A model generated the notes under the pieces. That model worked only from the letters and a program-made list of their open reading frames with translations. It did no database searches and was not told where the DNA came from. This document shows, in pieces, positions 16,923 through 25,252 of a stretch of 64,000 nt of DNA (the stretch's first letter is position 1; every line of letters begins with the position of its first letter). Source of the DNA: Chania multitudinisentens RB-25. GTDB lineage: Bacteria; Pseudomonadota; Gammaproteobacteria; Enterobacterales; Enterobacteriaceae. The position numbers were made by a program, and so were the translations under genes. Where the stretch lies: contig NZ_CP007044.2 in NCBI RefSeq assembly GCF_000520015.2, positions 5,208,001 to 5,272,000 on the forward strand. The letters are read 5' to 3'.

Positions 16923-18062
16923 TTACTGGCTGTGCGGATCTGCGATGCCTGGCCCTGGCGCACCAACGGGAGGAAGTAGTCGATAGCTGGCTGGGGTGCG
17001 GCTGAGCTTGATCGGTGACGCAATGCCCGTATAACTCTCCCCAATCTTCACCACCATGGCTCGGTGCCGGGTATGCGGGTGTTGTAATGCCGCCTCAATA
17101 TTCAACAGTGGCGCGCTGGGAACGCCGCTACGCAGCAACTGTTCAGCAAATTGCACCCCTTCACGGCTGGCGAGCAGGCTAATCAGCTCACTGCGTAACT
17201 CCGCACGGTTCAGTGAACGCAATTTCGGCGTGGCGAAGCGTGGATTTTCACTCAGCGAAGGGGCATCCAGGCATTGGCACAACAGCGCAAACTGCTTATC
17301 GTTGCCCACGCCGAGGAAGATAGGCACGCTGGCGCTGGGGAAAATGTCATAAGGATAAATATTGGCATGCGCGTTACCAGAACGCTGAGGTGACTGCTGG
17401 TTGGCAAACCAACTGGTGGAATAGGGATGCAGCAGCGATAACCCGGTATCAAACAGGCTGGCCTCCACAAATTGCCCCAGGCCGCTGCGGGTGCGCTCAT
17501 GCAGCGCCATCAGGATGCCAATGACGGCATTCATGCCCGTAGCCTGATCAACCAACGGCACCCCAACGCGTAATGGTTCCCCTTCGGCCTCACCATTTAC
17601 GCTCATGATCCCCGTTAACGCCTGAATGGAAGCATCGTAACCGACCAGCCCCCCTAACGGGCCATCGGCACCAAACCCGCTGACACGGCAGTGGATCAGC
17701 CGGGGGAAACGCTGGGCCAGAACGTCGTAACCAATCCCCCACTTTTCCATAGTGCCTGTCTTGAAGTTTTCAATTAAAACATCAGCATCGGCTAACAGCT
17801 CATACAGCGTTTGCCGAGCGCTTTCCTGCGACAAATCCAGAGACATGCCGCGTTTGTTGCGGTTAAGGCCGATATAATAAGCGGCAACGCCTTCCTGAAA
17901 TGGCGGGCCCCAGGTGCGGGTTTCATCACCCTGTGGCGGCTCAATTTTGAGGACATCAGCACCGTGATCGCCCAACACCTGGCCGCAATAAGGCCCACCC
18001 AATACACGGGATAAATCGATAACACGGATACCGGCTAATGCGCCAGTGGCGGAGATTGCCAT
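16923..18062 (-). CDS. Class III CoA-transferase (CaiB/BaiF family)
   Basis: This 379-residue enzyme moves CoA between carboxylic acids. The family landmarks are DLSRVLGGPYCGQVLGDHGADVLKIE near the N terminus and the catalytic aspartate, Asp172 in LVDQATGMNAVIGILMAL, at the position of Asp169 of formyl-CoA transferase. The family includes succinyl-CoA:glutarate CoA-transferase, which fits the nearby glutarate genes. The start at 18062 (MAISATGALAG) has AGGAGT 7 bases upstream; a start at 18113 would add 17 residues without family support. The gene lies between the acyl-CoA dehydrogenase and hydratase/dehydrogenase genes and probably activates dicarboxylates using succinyl-CoA. Confidence 0.87.
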   Translation of the reverse strand: MAISATGALAGIRVIDLSRVLGGPYCGQVLGDHGADVLKIEPPQGDETRTWGPPFQEGVAAYYIGLNRNKRGMSLDLSQESARQTLYELLADADVLIENFKTGTMEKWGIGYDVLAQRFPRLIHCRVSGFGADGPLGGLVGYDASIQALTGIMSVNGEAEGEPLRVGVPLVDQATGMNAVIGILMALHERTRSGLGQFVEASLFDTGLSLLHPYSTSWFANQQSPQRSGNAHANIYPYDIFPSASVPIFLGVGNDKQFALLCQCLDAPSLSENPRFATPKLRSLNRAELRSELISLLASREGVQFAEQLLRSGVPSAPLLNIEAALQHPHTRHRAMVVKIGESYTGIASPIKLSRTPASYRLLPPVGAPGPGIADPHSQ

Positions 18063-18149
18063 AATCGTTACTCCTGCTGGTGGGAATGCTTCGAAGAAAA
18101 GCGTACCGGCCAACCCTTTGCGGTGATTCGGCCGGTGTTATCGCGCTGA

Positions 18150-19844
18150 TTAGTGGTATGCCACCGCCAACAGCAACGCTTCAATTTCCTCAGACAATGG
18201 GGTGTCTGCGGCCAGGGGATCGCTGGGCAACAGTTTTTGGGTCAGCACCAGTTCAGCCAGATGCAAACGCGCCGGTACATCGGCATGGTGGCTTTCCCAA
18301 GCCATAGCGGCCGCGCTGACCAGGTTATACAAACCGCTTGCCGCCCTGCGGATCAGGCTGCTGCCCTCGGGAGTGGCAGCGGCCAGCGCCAGAGCAAATA
18401 CCCGCTGTTGGGCACAGAGAAAGCGGGTATGCAGAGCGTTATCCAGATGCGCCTCCGCCAAAAGTTGTTCCAGGTAGGCGTGCAGAGCTTCCAGCGACTG
18501 TTCACGCAGAATGGCACGCCGGACATCCAAGGCCACAATGTTGCTGGTGCCTTCCCAGATCGACCCCAGATGAGCATCTCTGACCAAGCGTGGATCGCCC
18601 CACTCTTCGATGTAGCCACAACCGCCACGGATCTCCATGGCATCGGCAGTCACCTTACGGGCATCGCGGCAGGCGCGGAACTTGATCAGCGGCGTTAAAA
18701 TACGTAACAGCGCATAGGCTTGCTTATCGCCGCTGTCCGAACGGCGCAGCACTTCTGCCGTTTGAAACACCATGCTGCGGGCCTGCTCGCTGGGGAGCAG
18801 TATTTTCAGCAGTTGCCGTCTCATCAGCGGTAACTCGATCAGCGTTTTACCAAATGCCTGCCGATGGCGAGCAATGTAGAACGCTTCACTCACCGCCCGG
18901 CGCATCAGGCCAGCCGAACGCACGCCGTTAGAAAGCCGTGAGTTGTTGACCATATCGGCCATTTGTACAAAACCGCGCCCGACTTCACCAATCAGATAGG
19001 CCGTCGCTCCTTCAAGGCGGATTTCACCGCTGGCCATTGAGCGAGTACCCAGTTTGTCCTTCAAGCGTAGAATTCGGTAGGCGTTGGTTGAGCCATCGTC
19101 CAGCGTGCGCGGCAACAGGAACAGAGATACCCCTTTCATCCCGTCGGGCGCCCCTTCAATACGTGCCAATACCATCGCCAGCTCTGCATCCGGGTTAGAA
19201 CAGAACCATTTATCACCATACAAGCGGTAATGGTTATGCGCAGGTACGGCCAGAGTGGTGGTCGCAGCAATATCAGAACCCGCGCCCTGCTCAGTCATGA
19301 ACATCGCGCCCTGCGTCAGGGTGGTAAGATCCAGCGACGTGAGCCGTGGCAGATATTTAGCCACCAGATCGGGTGAAGCGTATTTTTTCAGCGTTCGGGT
19401 CAACGAGTCGGTCATGGATACCGGGCACATCAACCCAAATTCGGCTTGAACAAAAAGGTAGGTAAACAGATATTTAACCAAGGGGGGGAGTTGCCCTCGC
19501 CACTCCAGCACATCCTGGCGGTGGGAGATCGCCGCCAATGCAAACTCACCGAACGCATAGCGCTCCAGTTCAACAAAGGCCGGGTGTTTTAGAATGCGTT
19601 GGGCGTCTGTCCCTGTACGCGTGCGCACCTGGAGCTGCGGGGGATTTTTATCCGCCTGATCGGCCAGTTCGCTGAGTTTTCCTCCCGCCAGCGCCCCGAG
19701 CTGTTGTAGATAAGGGCGCAAATGTGCGCGCAGCTCTGCGGGAAGATAAGCGACCAACAAGGCGTCCAGCGTCGCATCGGTAAGATAGAGATTGGCACCG
19801 AACTGGTCGGGTACATTGTCCTGCTGATTGATAGCGGTATACAT
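18150..19844 (-). CDS. Acyl-CoA dehydrogenase, AidB-like long type
   Basis: This 564-residue FAD enzyme introduces the 2,3 double bond into an acyl-CoA. The length and FMTEQGAGSDIAATTT region follow the AidB-like branch rather than the 380-residue fatty acyl-CoA dehydrogenases. The catalytic base is present as Glu431 in SIWEGTSNI, and GGCGYIEEWGDPRLVRDA precedes it. ATG 19844 is preferred over an in-frame GTG at 19856 because GGAGA is spaced for it. It is first in the operon and divergent from a LysR gene. AidB itself is a DNA-damage protein, but the operon here argues for a metabolic role, probably diacyl-CoA oxidation. Confidence 0.87.
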   Translation of the reverse strand: MYTAINQQDNVPDQFGANLYLTDATLDALLVAYLPAELRAHLRPYLQQLGALAGGKLSELADQADKNPPQLQVRTRTGTDAQRILKHPAFVELERYAFGEFALAAISHRQDVLEWRGQLPPLVKYLFTYLFVQAEFGLMCPVSMTDSLTRTLKKYASPDLVAKYLPRLTSLDLTTLTQGAMFMTEQGAGSDIAATTTLAVPAHNHYRLYGDKWFCSNPDAELAMVLARIEGAPDGMKGVSLFLLPRTLDDGSTNAYRILRLKDKLGTRSMASGEIRLEGATAYLIGEVGRGFVQMADMVNNSRLSNGVRSAGLMRRAVSEAFYIARHRQAFGKTLIELPLMRRQLLKILLPSEQARSMVFQTAEVLRRSDSGDKQAYALLRILTPLIKFRACRDARKVTADAMEIRGGCGYIEEWGDPRLVRDAHLGSIWEGTSNIVALDVRRAILREQSLEALHAYLEQLLAEAHLDNALHTRFLCAQQRVFALALAAATPEGSSLIRRAASGLYNLVSAAAMAWESHHADVPARLHLAELVLTQKLLPSDPLAADTPLSEEIEALLLAVAYH

Positions 19845-19913
19845 ACTCATCTCCACTTTGTTGTATTTATGTTTATTTTTTGTTACAGCGTGAGAGTTGT
19901 CTAATACCGTTTC

Positions 19914-19929
19914 CCTATCGGCTGATAGG
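19914..19929. promoter_or_regulatory. Palindrome, candidate operator of the divergent LysR regulator
   Basis: CCTATC-GGCT-GATAGG is a 16-base palindrome, 70 bases upstream of the acyl-CoA dehydrogenase start and 157 bases upstream of the LysR start. LysR proteins usually bind such dyads in the divergent promoter they control. Confidence 0.45.
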
Positions 19930-20085
19930 CTAAATAAATGGTGGAGTTACGCCTGATAATATCTGTCGGGTTCTACCAGAAAGCATTTTTTCAGCCATGC
20001 TATTGTGAGCTATTCGGGGTGAGGGATTGCACTGTCAGCGTCCTGGGCCACTTGTGTTTTTTTCTTTATAACGGATTGAGATACT

Positions 20086-21018
20086 GTGGATATTCGCCGT
20101 TTGCGCTATTTTCTGGTGTTGGCCGATGAGCTGCATTTTGGCCGCGCTGCCAATCGCCTTGCCATTTCCCAACCACCGCTGAGCGTGAGCATCCGTCAGT
20201 TGGAGGAAACCATTGGGGTAAAGCTGTTTGAACGCAGCCACCAGAAAGTGCAGTTGACCGCCGCCGGGGAGGCTTTAGTGCCAGCCGCACAGGCTTTGAT
20301 TGATCGCATGAACCACACCATGCATCAGGTGCGTGATGTTGACAAAGGCGTTACCGGCCATTTGCGCATCGGTTTTGTTGGCGCACTGCTGTATCAGGGG
20401 TTGCCCGCCTTATTACAACATTTCCAGCAGTCTCGCGCCAGCTTGCAGTTAAATATGCTGGAGCTCAACAGTAAAGACCAGTTAAGCGAACTGGCGCACG
20501 GCAACCTGGATGTGGGATTTGTTCATGCATCGCGCTTGCCGGATGGCCTATCTTCGCTGCTGTTTTCCAGTGAGGAGCTGGTGGCGTGCCTGCCGCAGCA
20601 TCACCCTTTAGCCAACCAGCCAATGCTTAAGCTGCATACATTGCGGGATGAACGATTCATCGTCTTTTCACGCCAGATTTCTCCTTATTATTATGATCGC
20701 ATTCAATCTCTTTGTTTCACTGCGGGCCTTGACCCCGATATCCGCTGTGAAGCACGGCACTGGTTGAGCGTGCTCTCGCTGGTGGCTCAAGGGTTTGGAG
20801 TTGCATTGGTGCCTGCCAGCCTGCGGCATTCCGCAATGGCTGGGGTGAGTTTTGTTGCGTTAGAAGAAGGTGCCATGCTTTCTCAGGCTTACTGCATCTG
20901 GAAAACAGAGGATCAACGCCCGGTACTAGCAGCCTTTATCGCTGCGGTGCGCCATGCCGTGGAACACCCACAAACGGGTCTGCTCACACAGGACAATATC
21001 TGCCAGGCCACAGAGTGA
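20086..21018 (+). CDS. LysR-family regulator (CatM/BenM-like)
   Basis: This 310-residue transcription factor has an N-terminal winged helix (MDIRRLRYFLVLADELHFGRAANRLAISQPPLSVSIRQLE) and a C-terminal effector domain. The N-terminal wording is that of the CatM/BenM/CbnR group, which sense small carboxylates such as muconate. It starts with GTG at 20086. Its position, divergent from the dehydrogenase/CoA-transferase/hydratase operon, suggests it controls that operon in response to a dicarboxylate or its CoA ester. The inducer is not shown by the sequence. Confidence 0.88.
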   Translation: MDIRRLRYFLVLADELHFGRAANRLAISQPPLSVSIRQLEETIGVKLFERSHQKVQLTAAGEALVPAAQALIDRMNHTMHQVRDVDKGVTGHLRIGFVGALLYQGLPALLQHFQQSRASLQLNMLELNSKDQLSELAHGNLDVGFVHASRLPDGLSSLLFSSEELVACLPQHHPLANQPMLKLHTLRDERFIVFSRQISPYYYDRIQSLCFTAGLDPDIRCEARHWLSVLSLVAQGFGVALVPASLRHSAMAGVSFVALEEGAMLSQAYCIWKTEDQRPVLAAFIAAVRHAVEHPQTGLLTQDNICQATE

Positions 21019-21020
21019 TT

Positions 21021-21716
21021 TCACTCATTTTCATTATGTAGGAGGTTATCTTGCGCCATCACCTGCATGATGATGGGAATTGGCGTCAGTAAATGTTCAC
21101 GCATCCGTTCGCTGGCCTGCTGGCTGTCACGCGCTAACACCAGTTTGACCAATTCCTGATGCTCGTGGTGTTTATTTTCCATCACGCTGGCGGAAAACAC
21201 GGTCTTCTTTAACCATAAAAAGCGATAGCGAGCCGCGAGATCGAACAAACGGGCACGCATCTGCAATAAATGCTGGGAACCGCAACCGGCAACAATCGCG
21301 CTATGAAACGCCTGATGACGCTGATCCCATTCATCCAACAACGCTTCGCTGGTCGCCACCGTGCTCATTTTGGCCAGCATATGCATTTGCGCCAGAATAT
21401 TCGCTTCCCAGTCATCATTGCCACGTTCAATTGCCAGTGTGACCAGCATCGCTTCCATATTGGCACGGGCATCGAAAATATCCAGTAACTCGGCTTGCGA
21501 CATCGGCGCGACCCGGTATCCCTTCTGGCTGATAGCCGTTACCAAGTGCTCCGCCACCAACTGGGAAAGAGCTTCACGTAATGGGCCAACCCCCAGGTTA
21601 TAACGACTGGTCAGCAGGCTCATGCGCAGTTTTTCGTTGGGCTGAAAAACCCCACGAATAATGTCATTTTTCAGATAATGATAACCATCGAATACCGCAT
21701 TTTGCTGGAGAGTCAT
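21021..21716 (-). CDS. glaR: Glutarate-responsive GntR/FCD repressor
   Basis: This 231-residue FadR-type GntR regulator (synonym csiR) is very close in sequence to E. coli CsiR/GlaR: DGYHYLKNDIIRG, NEKLRMSLLTSRYNLGVGPLREALSQLVAEHLV and DLAARYRFLWL. The wHTH covers about residues 10-75 and the FCD ligand domain about 85-215, with metal-type residues in HQAFHSAIVAGCGS. In E. coli it represses the glutarate hydroxylation operon and glutarate releases it. It is last in the order glaH-lhgO-glaR and convergent with the LysR gene (2-base gap). Confidence 0.93.
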   Translation of the reverse strand: MTLQQNAVFDGYHYLKNDIIRGVFQPNEKLRMSLLTSRYNLGVGPLREALSQLVAEHLVTAISQKGYRVAPMSQAELLDIFDARANMEAMLVTLAIERGNDDWEANILAQMHMLAKMSTVATSEALLDEWDQRHQAFHSAIVAGCGSQHLLQMRARLFDLAARYRFLWLKKTVFSASVMENKHHEHQELVKLVLARDSQQASERMREHLLTPIPIIMQVMAQDNLLHNENE

Positions 21717-21864
21717 TATGATTCCATCTCTTGAAACATAAGACCTTTAATTATAATGAAATACTGGCAGATAACCAGTTCCGCCGGGGAGGGAAAAACC
21801 ACACGGATTAAAACCTGACACCCGTATTTTCCCTTTTTGAATCAGCTAGATAAAACTGAGAGCT

Positions 21865-23115
21865 TTAAGCCGAAACGGTAACTCCTGCCACAGCTCGCAA
21901 GTTTTGCTCTGCCGATGGCTGTTTCTCCAGCAAAGTTTGCACCTTGCCAACAATATGCTGGCCGATAGGAATGGCAGATGTAGCAGCGGGCGATGGCGCA
22001 TTACAGACATGGATCGTGCGCGATGTGGTCACAAACAGAAAATCATCGATCAGTTTACCGTCAGGCGATACCGCTTGAGCACGAACTCCCGCCGGATAAG
22101 GCAACAGATCTTGCCCAGTCAGGCTGGGGCAATACTTTTGTACCAGTTTAAGGTAACTGTGCTTAAACAGTGAGTTTTTCATTTCCCCCACGCCCAAGGA
22201 CAAATTCTGATACATCAGTTTGCGGATGCCCGGATAACGCACCATTTCCAGCATATCCCGCCAGGAAACATCCGTTTTATTGTAACCCTCACGTTTCCAG
22301 GCCAGCACGGCATTTGGCCCCACGGTCACGCTGCCATCGATCATGCGGGTTAAATGCACCCCCAGGAAAGGCACCGCGGGATCGGGAATGGGATAAATCA
22401 GGTGATTAACGATGGCATTGTGCTGGCTTGCCAGCCGAAAATACTCACCACGGAATGGGCAAATCATAAAGCCGGGATCAATCCCTAACAGCGCGACCAA
22501 TCGATCGGCCATCAGGCCGGAACAGGCTATCAGATAACGCCCGCTAAACTCCCTGCCTGGAGTGCTGACCAGTACCCCCTGCGGGTGCTCATGCAACGCC
22601 TGTACTTCAGCCTGATAAAAGATTTCCCCGCCCGCACGCTGGAATACACGGGCCATGGCGGCAGTCACCTGTTTATAGTCTACGATGCTGCTTGAAGGGA
22701 CAAAAATCCCGCCCAAGCCAACAATATTGGGTTCTCTCCGCTGCAACTCCTCTGCATTCAGCCATTCCCGCTTTAGCCCATTGGCCGCAGTCCGTTCCCA
22801 CAGGGCGCGCATACGTTCCATTTCCAACGGAGTGGTCGCAACCAGCATTTTGCCGCAGTCGTCATACAAGATCCCATGTTCGCTGCAAAACGTTTTCGTG
22901 GCTTGATTGCCTGCCAGGCAAAAGCGGGCTTTCAGGCTGCCGGGCGTGTAATACACCCCGGCATGAATCACCCCGCTGTTATGACCGGTTTGATGCTGTG
23001 CCAATTCAGGCTCTTTTTCCAGCACCGCAATACGGGCATCTGGATAAGCCGAGATTAATTGCATGGCGGTGGACATGCCGATAATCCCACCGCCAATGAT
23101 GACAAAATCATGCAT
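21865..23115 (-). CDS. lhgO: L-2-hydroxyglutarate dehydrogenase
   Basis: This 416-residue FAD enzyme (synonym glaO/ygaF) oxidises L-2-hydroxyglutarate to 2-oxoglutarate and passes electrons to the membrane quinone pool. The FAD motif GGGIIGMSTAMQL lies at the N terminus, with GHNSGVIHAGVYY near residue 45 and the C-terminal FAD-contact segment SPAATSAIPIGQ. GGAGG is spaced 9 bases from the ATG. It follows glaH by 36 bases, so the product of GlaH is consumed directly. E. coli LhgO has 422 residues, so the gene looks intact. Confidence 0.95.
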   Translation of the reverse strand: MHDFVIIGGGIIGMSTAMQLISAYPDARIAVLEKEPELAQHQTGHNSGVIHAGVYYTPGSLKARFCLAGNQATKTFCSEHGILYDDCGKMLVATTPLEMERMRALWERTAANGLKREWLNAEELQRREPNIVGLGGIFVPSSSIVDYKQVTAAMARVFQRAGGEIFYQAEVQALHEHPQGVLVSTPGREFSGRYLIACSGLMADRLVALLGIDPGFMICPFRGEYFRLASQHNAIVNHLIYPIPDPAVPFLGVHLTRMIDGSVTVGPNAVLAWKREGYNKTDVSWRDMLEMVRYPGIRKLMYQNLSLGVGEMKNSLFKHSYLKLVQKYCPSLTGQDLLPYPAGVRAQAVSPDGKLIDDFLFVTTSRTIHVCNAPSPAATSAIPIGQHIVGKVQTLLEKQPSAEQNLRAVAGVTVSA

Positions 23116-23151
23116 CTTGTGGCCCTCCTCTACACAATTAGCCGACGTTGC

Positions 23152-24123
23152 CTACACAAAGCGGCTCGGTAGAGGATTGATATAGCCACGCTGACGCATC
23201 AGTTCACGCCGCAGTTCAGGGTGTGGCGTGAAACGATCGCGGCCATGCAGCCAGAATTGGTTATTAATCAATAAAATACTGCCTACGGGCACCGGGAGAT
23301 ACAGCTTGCGCTGGCTGTTTTCCAGCGCATCAGACAGTTCACTCAGCCAGTTGCCCTCAATGAAATCTTTCGGTTGTACAAACTGGTCGATATAACGCAT
23401 CACTGGCCGCCCGCGGTCGTCCACGTCAAACACCGGATGGAAAACGTCCTTCCGCGTATTCTTGCTGGGTGGGGCAGACCAACGCATGGTCTGGCGCGCT
23501 AACGGATGGCGGAAATAAGTATCCAACTGTTCCCAGTCGTCCAAATGCAGCAGGATAGAATCCCCGCCCTGCATATTCTGCTCGTCGATCTTCATCATCA
23601 TCACATAATCGGTCACCTCATCCACATAAGTACCGTCATTGTGAAGTTCCAGTGCCCGATGCGGCTGACGTAAATAGCTGTCCGAGTTATCGACATTCTT
23701 CACCACAAAGCGCGCATAATACTGGCCGCTCATGGAATCAAAGTTTGATCGCCCAATCAGGTGGGCAATCGCCGTGGCCAGCTTTACCATTTCGTCGCTT
23801 TGCTCCACGCGATCAATGCCTTCCGCATGAATGAGCAATGCGCCCTGTGCACGAGATAACAGCGTTTCCAGCAAGAACGGCTGCAATTGGTTAGCACATA
23901 AATCATCAAGTATTTTGGCGATCCGAAAACGCAACAGCGATTTATATTCCAGTGCCTGGATCGGCCATTGTTCCGTCTGTTGCAAGAAACGCTGAACAAT
24001 ATCAGCGCTGAACTTGATGCTGAGTAAGCGAGAAGATTGAGGCGAAGTCGATAAACTCACGCCGTGTATGGTTTGTTTTTTTTCTTTTTCCAGCGATGGG
24101 TTGGCCGTCGTCAAGGTATTCAT
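23152..24123 (-). CDS. glaH: Glutarate 2-hydroxylase
   Basis: This 323-residue Fe(II)/2-oxoglutarate dioxygenase (synonym csiD) converts glutarate to L-2-hydroxyglutarate, releasing succinate and CO2. The iron triad is present: His161 and Asp163 in LELHNDGTYV and distal His293 in FWLHGRDRF, with the 2-oxoglutarate-binding arginine in RRELMRQRG. Long identical runs with E. coli CsiD occur (SGQYYARFVVKNVDNSDSY, RYIDQFVQPKDF). Start 24123 has AGGAGA 8 bases upstream; an ATG 7 codons earlier lacks one. E. coli follows csiD-lhgO with gabDTP, which are absent here. Confidence 0.95.
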   Translation of the reverse strand: MNTLTTANPSLEKEKKQTIHGVSLSTSPQSSRLLSIKFSADIVQRFLQQTEQWPIQALEYKSLLRFRIAKILDDLCANQLQPFLLETLLSRAQGALLIHAEGIDRVEQSDEMVKLATAIAHLIGRSNFDSMSGQYYARFVVKNVDNSDSYLRQPHRALELHNDGTYVDEVTDYVMMMKIDEQNMQGGDSILLHLDDWEQLDTYFRHPLARQTMRWSAPPSKNTRKDVFHPVFDVDDRGRPVMRYIDQFVQPKDFIEGNWLSELSDALENSQRKLYLPVPVGSILLINNQFWLHGRDRFTPHPELRRELMRQRGYINPLPSRFV

Positions 24124-24188
24124 GCGATAAGTCTCCTGAAGCAAGCAGATAGCCCTACGGATGCAGGTATTTTTGTATTCATAATTAG

Positions 24189-24230
24189 ATTATATCTACA
24201 TTTTTAAAAAAAGAAGACAAAATGTAGATA
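24189..24230 (-). promoter_or_regulatory. glaH promoter overlapped by a perfect 12-bp inverted repeat
   Basis: On the minus strand a consensus TATAAT (-10) lies at 24194-24189. TATCTACATTTT at 24193-24204 and AAAATGTAGATA at 24219-24230 are exact inverse repeats with a 14-base centre. The minus strand across the repeat also reads TTGT-CTTCT-TTTT, which fits the TTGT-N5-TTTT half-site I recall for E. coli CsiR/GlaR. A GlaR operator covering the promoter is the likely reading. Confidence 0.6.
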
Positions 24231-24241
24231 TTGCTTATTTG

Positions 24242-24257
24242 TGTGATGTGAATTGCA
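24242..24257. promoter_or_regulatory. Candidate CRP site of glaH
   Basis: TGTGA-N6-TTGCA keeps one perfect CRP half-site and a weak second. Its centre lies about 68 bases before the start point predicted from the TATAAT box. E. coli csiD is reported to be activated from a single CRP site at about -68.5, so the spacing supports a weak match. Confidence 0.4.
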
Positions 24258-24449
24258 TATTTTTGCAACAGTAAATGTAAGCCGTTTTTTTAACGTCCGT
24301 TGGCGGGCCTCAGCCTTGAGTATTCATTAACGGCGGTTGCAAAAGAGAACGGCGGTAACGCCGTGATTGTTTAGTGACGACCATTCTCTATAAAATGAGA
24401 TAATATCGCTTTCAGAAAGTTGAAAAACCGTTCACTACTTCAAGGAAGA

Positions 24450-24866
24450 ATGATGACCCGCACAACGCCTTATACTTTTATTTTGCTCACCACTCTGCTT
24501 TTAAGCGCCTGTTCCAGCCAGCAAAGCAGCCCAGAGCGCCACGCGCGGCACACGGCTTATCAACTAGAGCAGATACATTTTGATCCCAATACCCGCACAC
24601 ATATTTCAGACTCCATCAAGCAGTTCACCCCTTTCTTCGATCAGTTCTATCAGGCAGGTAAAGCGGACCGGGCGCAGGGAGTTACACGTCAGCAAGCTCA
24701 ACAGCGTGAAGCATATTTTCACAGCCCTGAATTCCTGCAAGAGTCGGAACTGAAAAGTACGTTTCTTAATCGCGAGTATGCCGCTGATAATCCGCAGAAA
24801 CAGCGCCAAATCCTGGTAAGCGCCGTGATTGCAAGCTACTGGGATGGTTACGAAGGCAGACCTTGA
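24450..24866 (+). CDS. Exc2-family-like lipoprotein
   Basis: This 138-residue exported lipoprotein has a hydrophobic leader ending in the lipobox LLLSAC, so Cys would be lipidated, and a mature part rich in charged helices ending SYWDGYEGRP. The overall pattern resembles the Exc2 family named after ColE1 entry exclusion and common as chromosomal proteins in Serratia and relatives; the function there is not established. AAGGAAG lies just before ATG 24450, with a second ATG at 24453. It stands alone between glaH and the small gene pair. Confidence 0.7.
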   Translation: MMTRTTPYTFILLTTLLLSACSSQQSSPERHARHTAYQLEQIHFDPNTRTHISDSIKQFTPFFDQFYQAGKADRAQGVTRQQAQQREAYFHSPEFLQESELKSTFLNREYAADNPQKQRQILVSAVIASYWDGYEGRP

Positions 24867-25027
24867 ATTCTGTCATCATGGCTGTTTGATAACTTTTTGG
24901 TGAGTTGGGCTCTCATCACCTTAAAATATTAGAATTGCATAACAGCATGAGATAGAATTCTCACCGAAAAAAACCTCTCTGTATTATCGCGGCTGCTGAA
25001 CCACGATTAAACCGATGAGGCATCAAT

Positions 25028-25252
25028 ATGACTGACATACGTGACCGGGCATGGCGCCTGGTAAACAACAAACGCAACAAACACCGTGAAATGGGTGATT
25101 TCCAACCTAAATTCACCAAAGAGAAAACGTGGAAAATGCTCTACACCCGCTCGGATAAGATAAAGCGGGCCATGCAGTTAGGTATGACATATCCACAAGT
25201 ATCTCGCGCCGTATCTCGGCGCAATGCACTGGATGAACTCCAAAAACCATGA
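25028..25252 (+). CDS. Small basic protein of unknown function
   Basis: I do not recognise this 74-residue protein. It is rich in Lys/Arg, and residues about 45-70 (KRAMQLGMTYPQVSRAVSRRNALDEL) have the look of a helix-turn-helix, so nucleic acid binding is possible. GAGG lies 10 bases upstream of the ATG. Its stop codon overlaps the start of the phosphatase-like gene (ATGA), so both are made together. Confidence 0.7.
   Translation: MTDIRDRAWRLVNNKRNKHREMGDFQPKFTKEKTWKMLYTRSDKIKRAMQLGMTYPQVSRAVSRRNALDELQKP

Larger units (their letters stand above)
24124..24449. other. Divergent control region glaH / lipoprotein gene
   Basis: The 326 bases hold the glaH promoter and its regulatory sites (listed separately) on the left. 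On the right, next to the lipoprotein gene, are AT-rich promoter-like sequence TATAAAATGAGATAATAT at about 24389-24406 and a GGCGGT-rich dyad at about 24329-24365. Confidence 0.5.
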
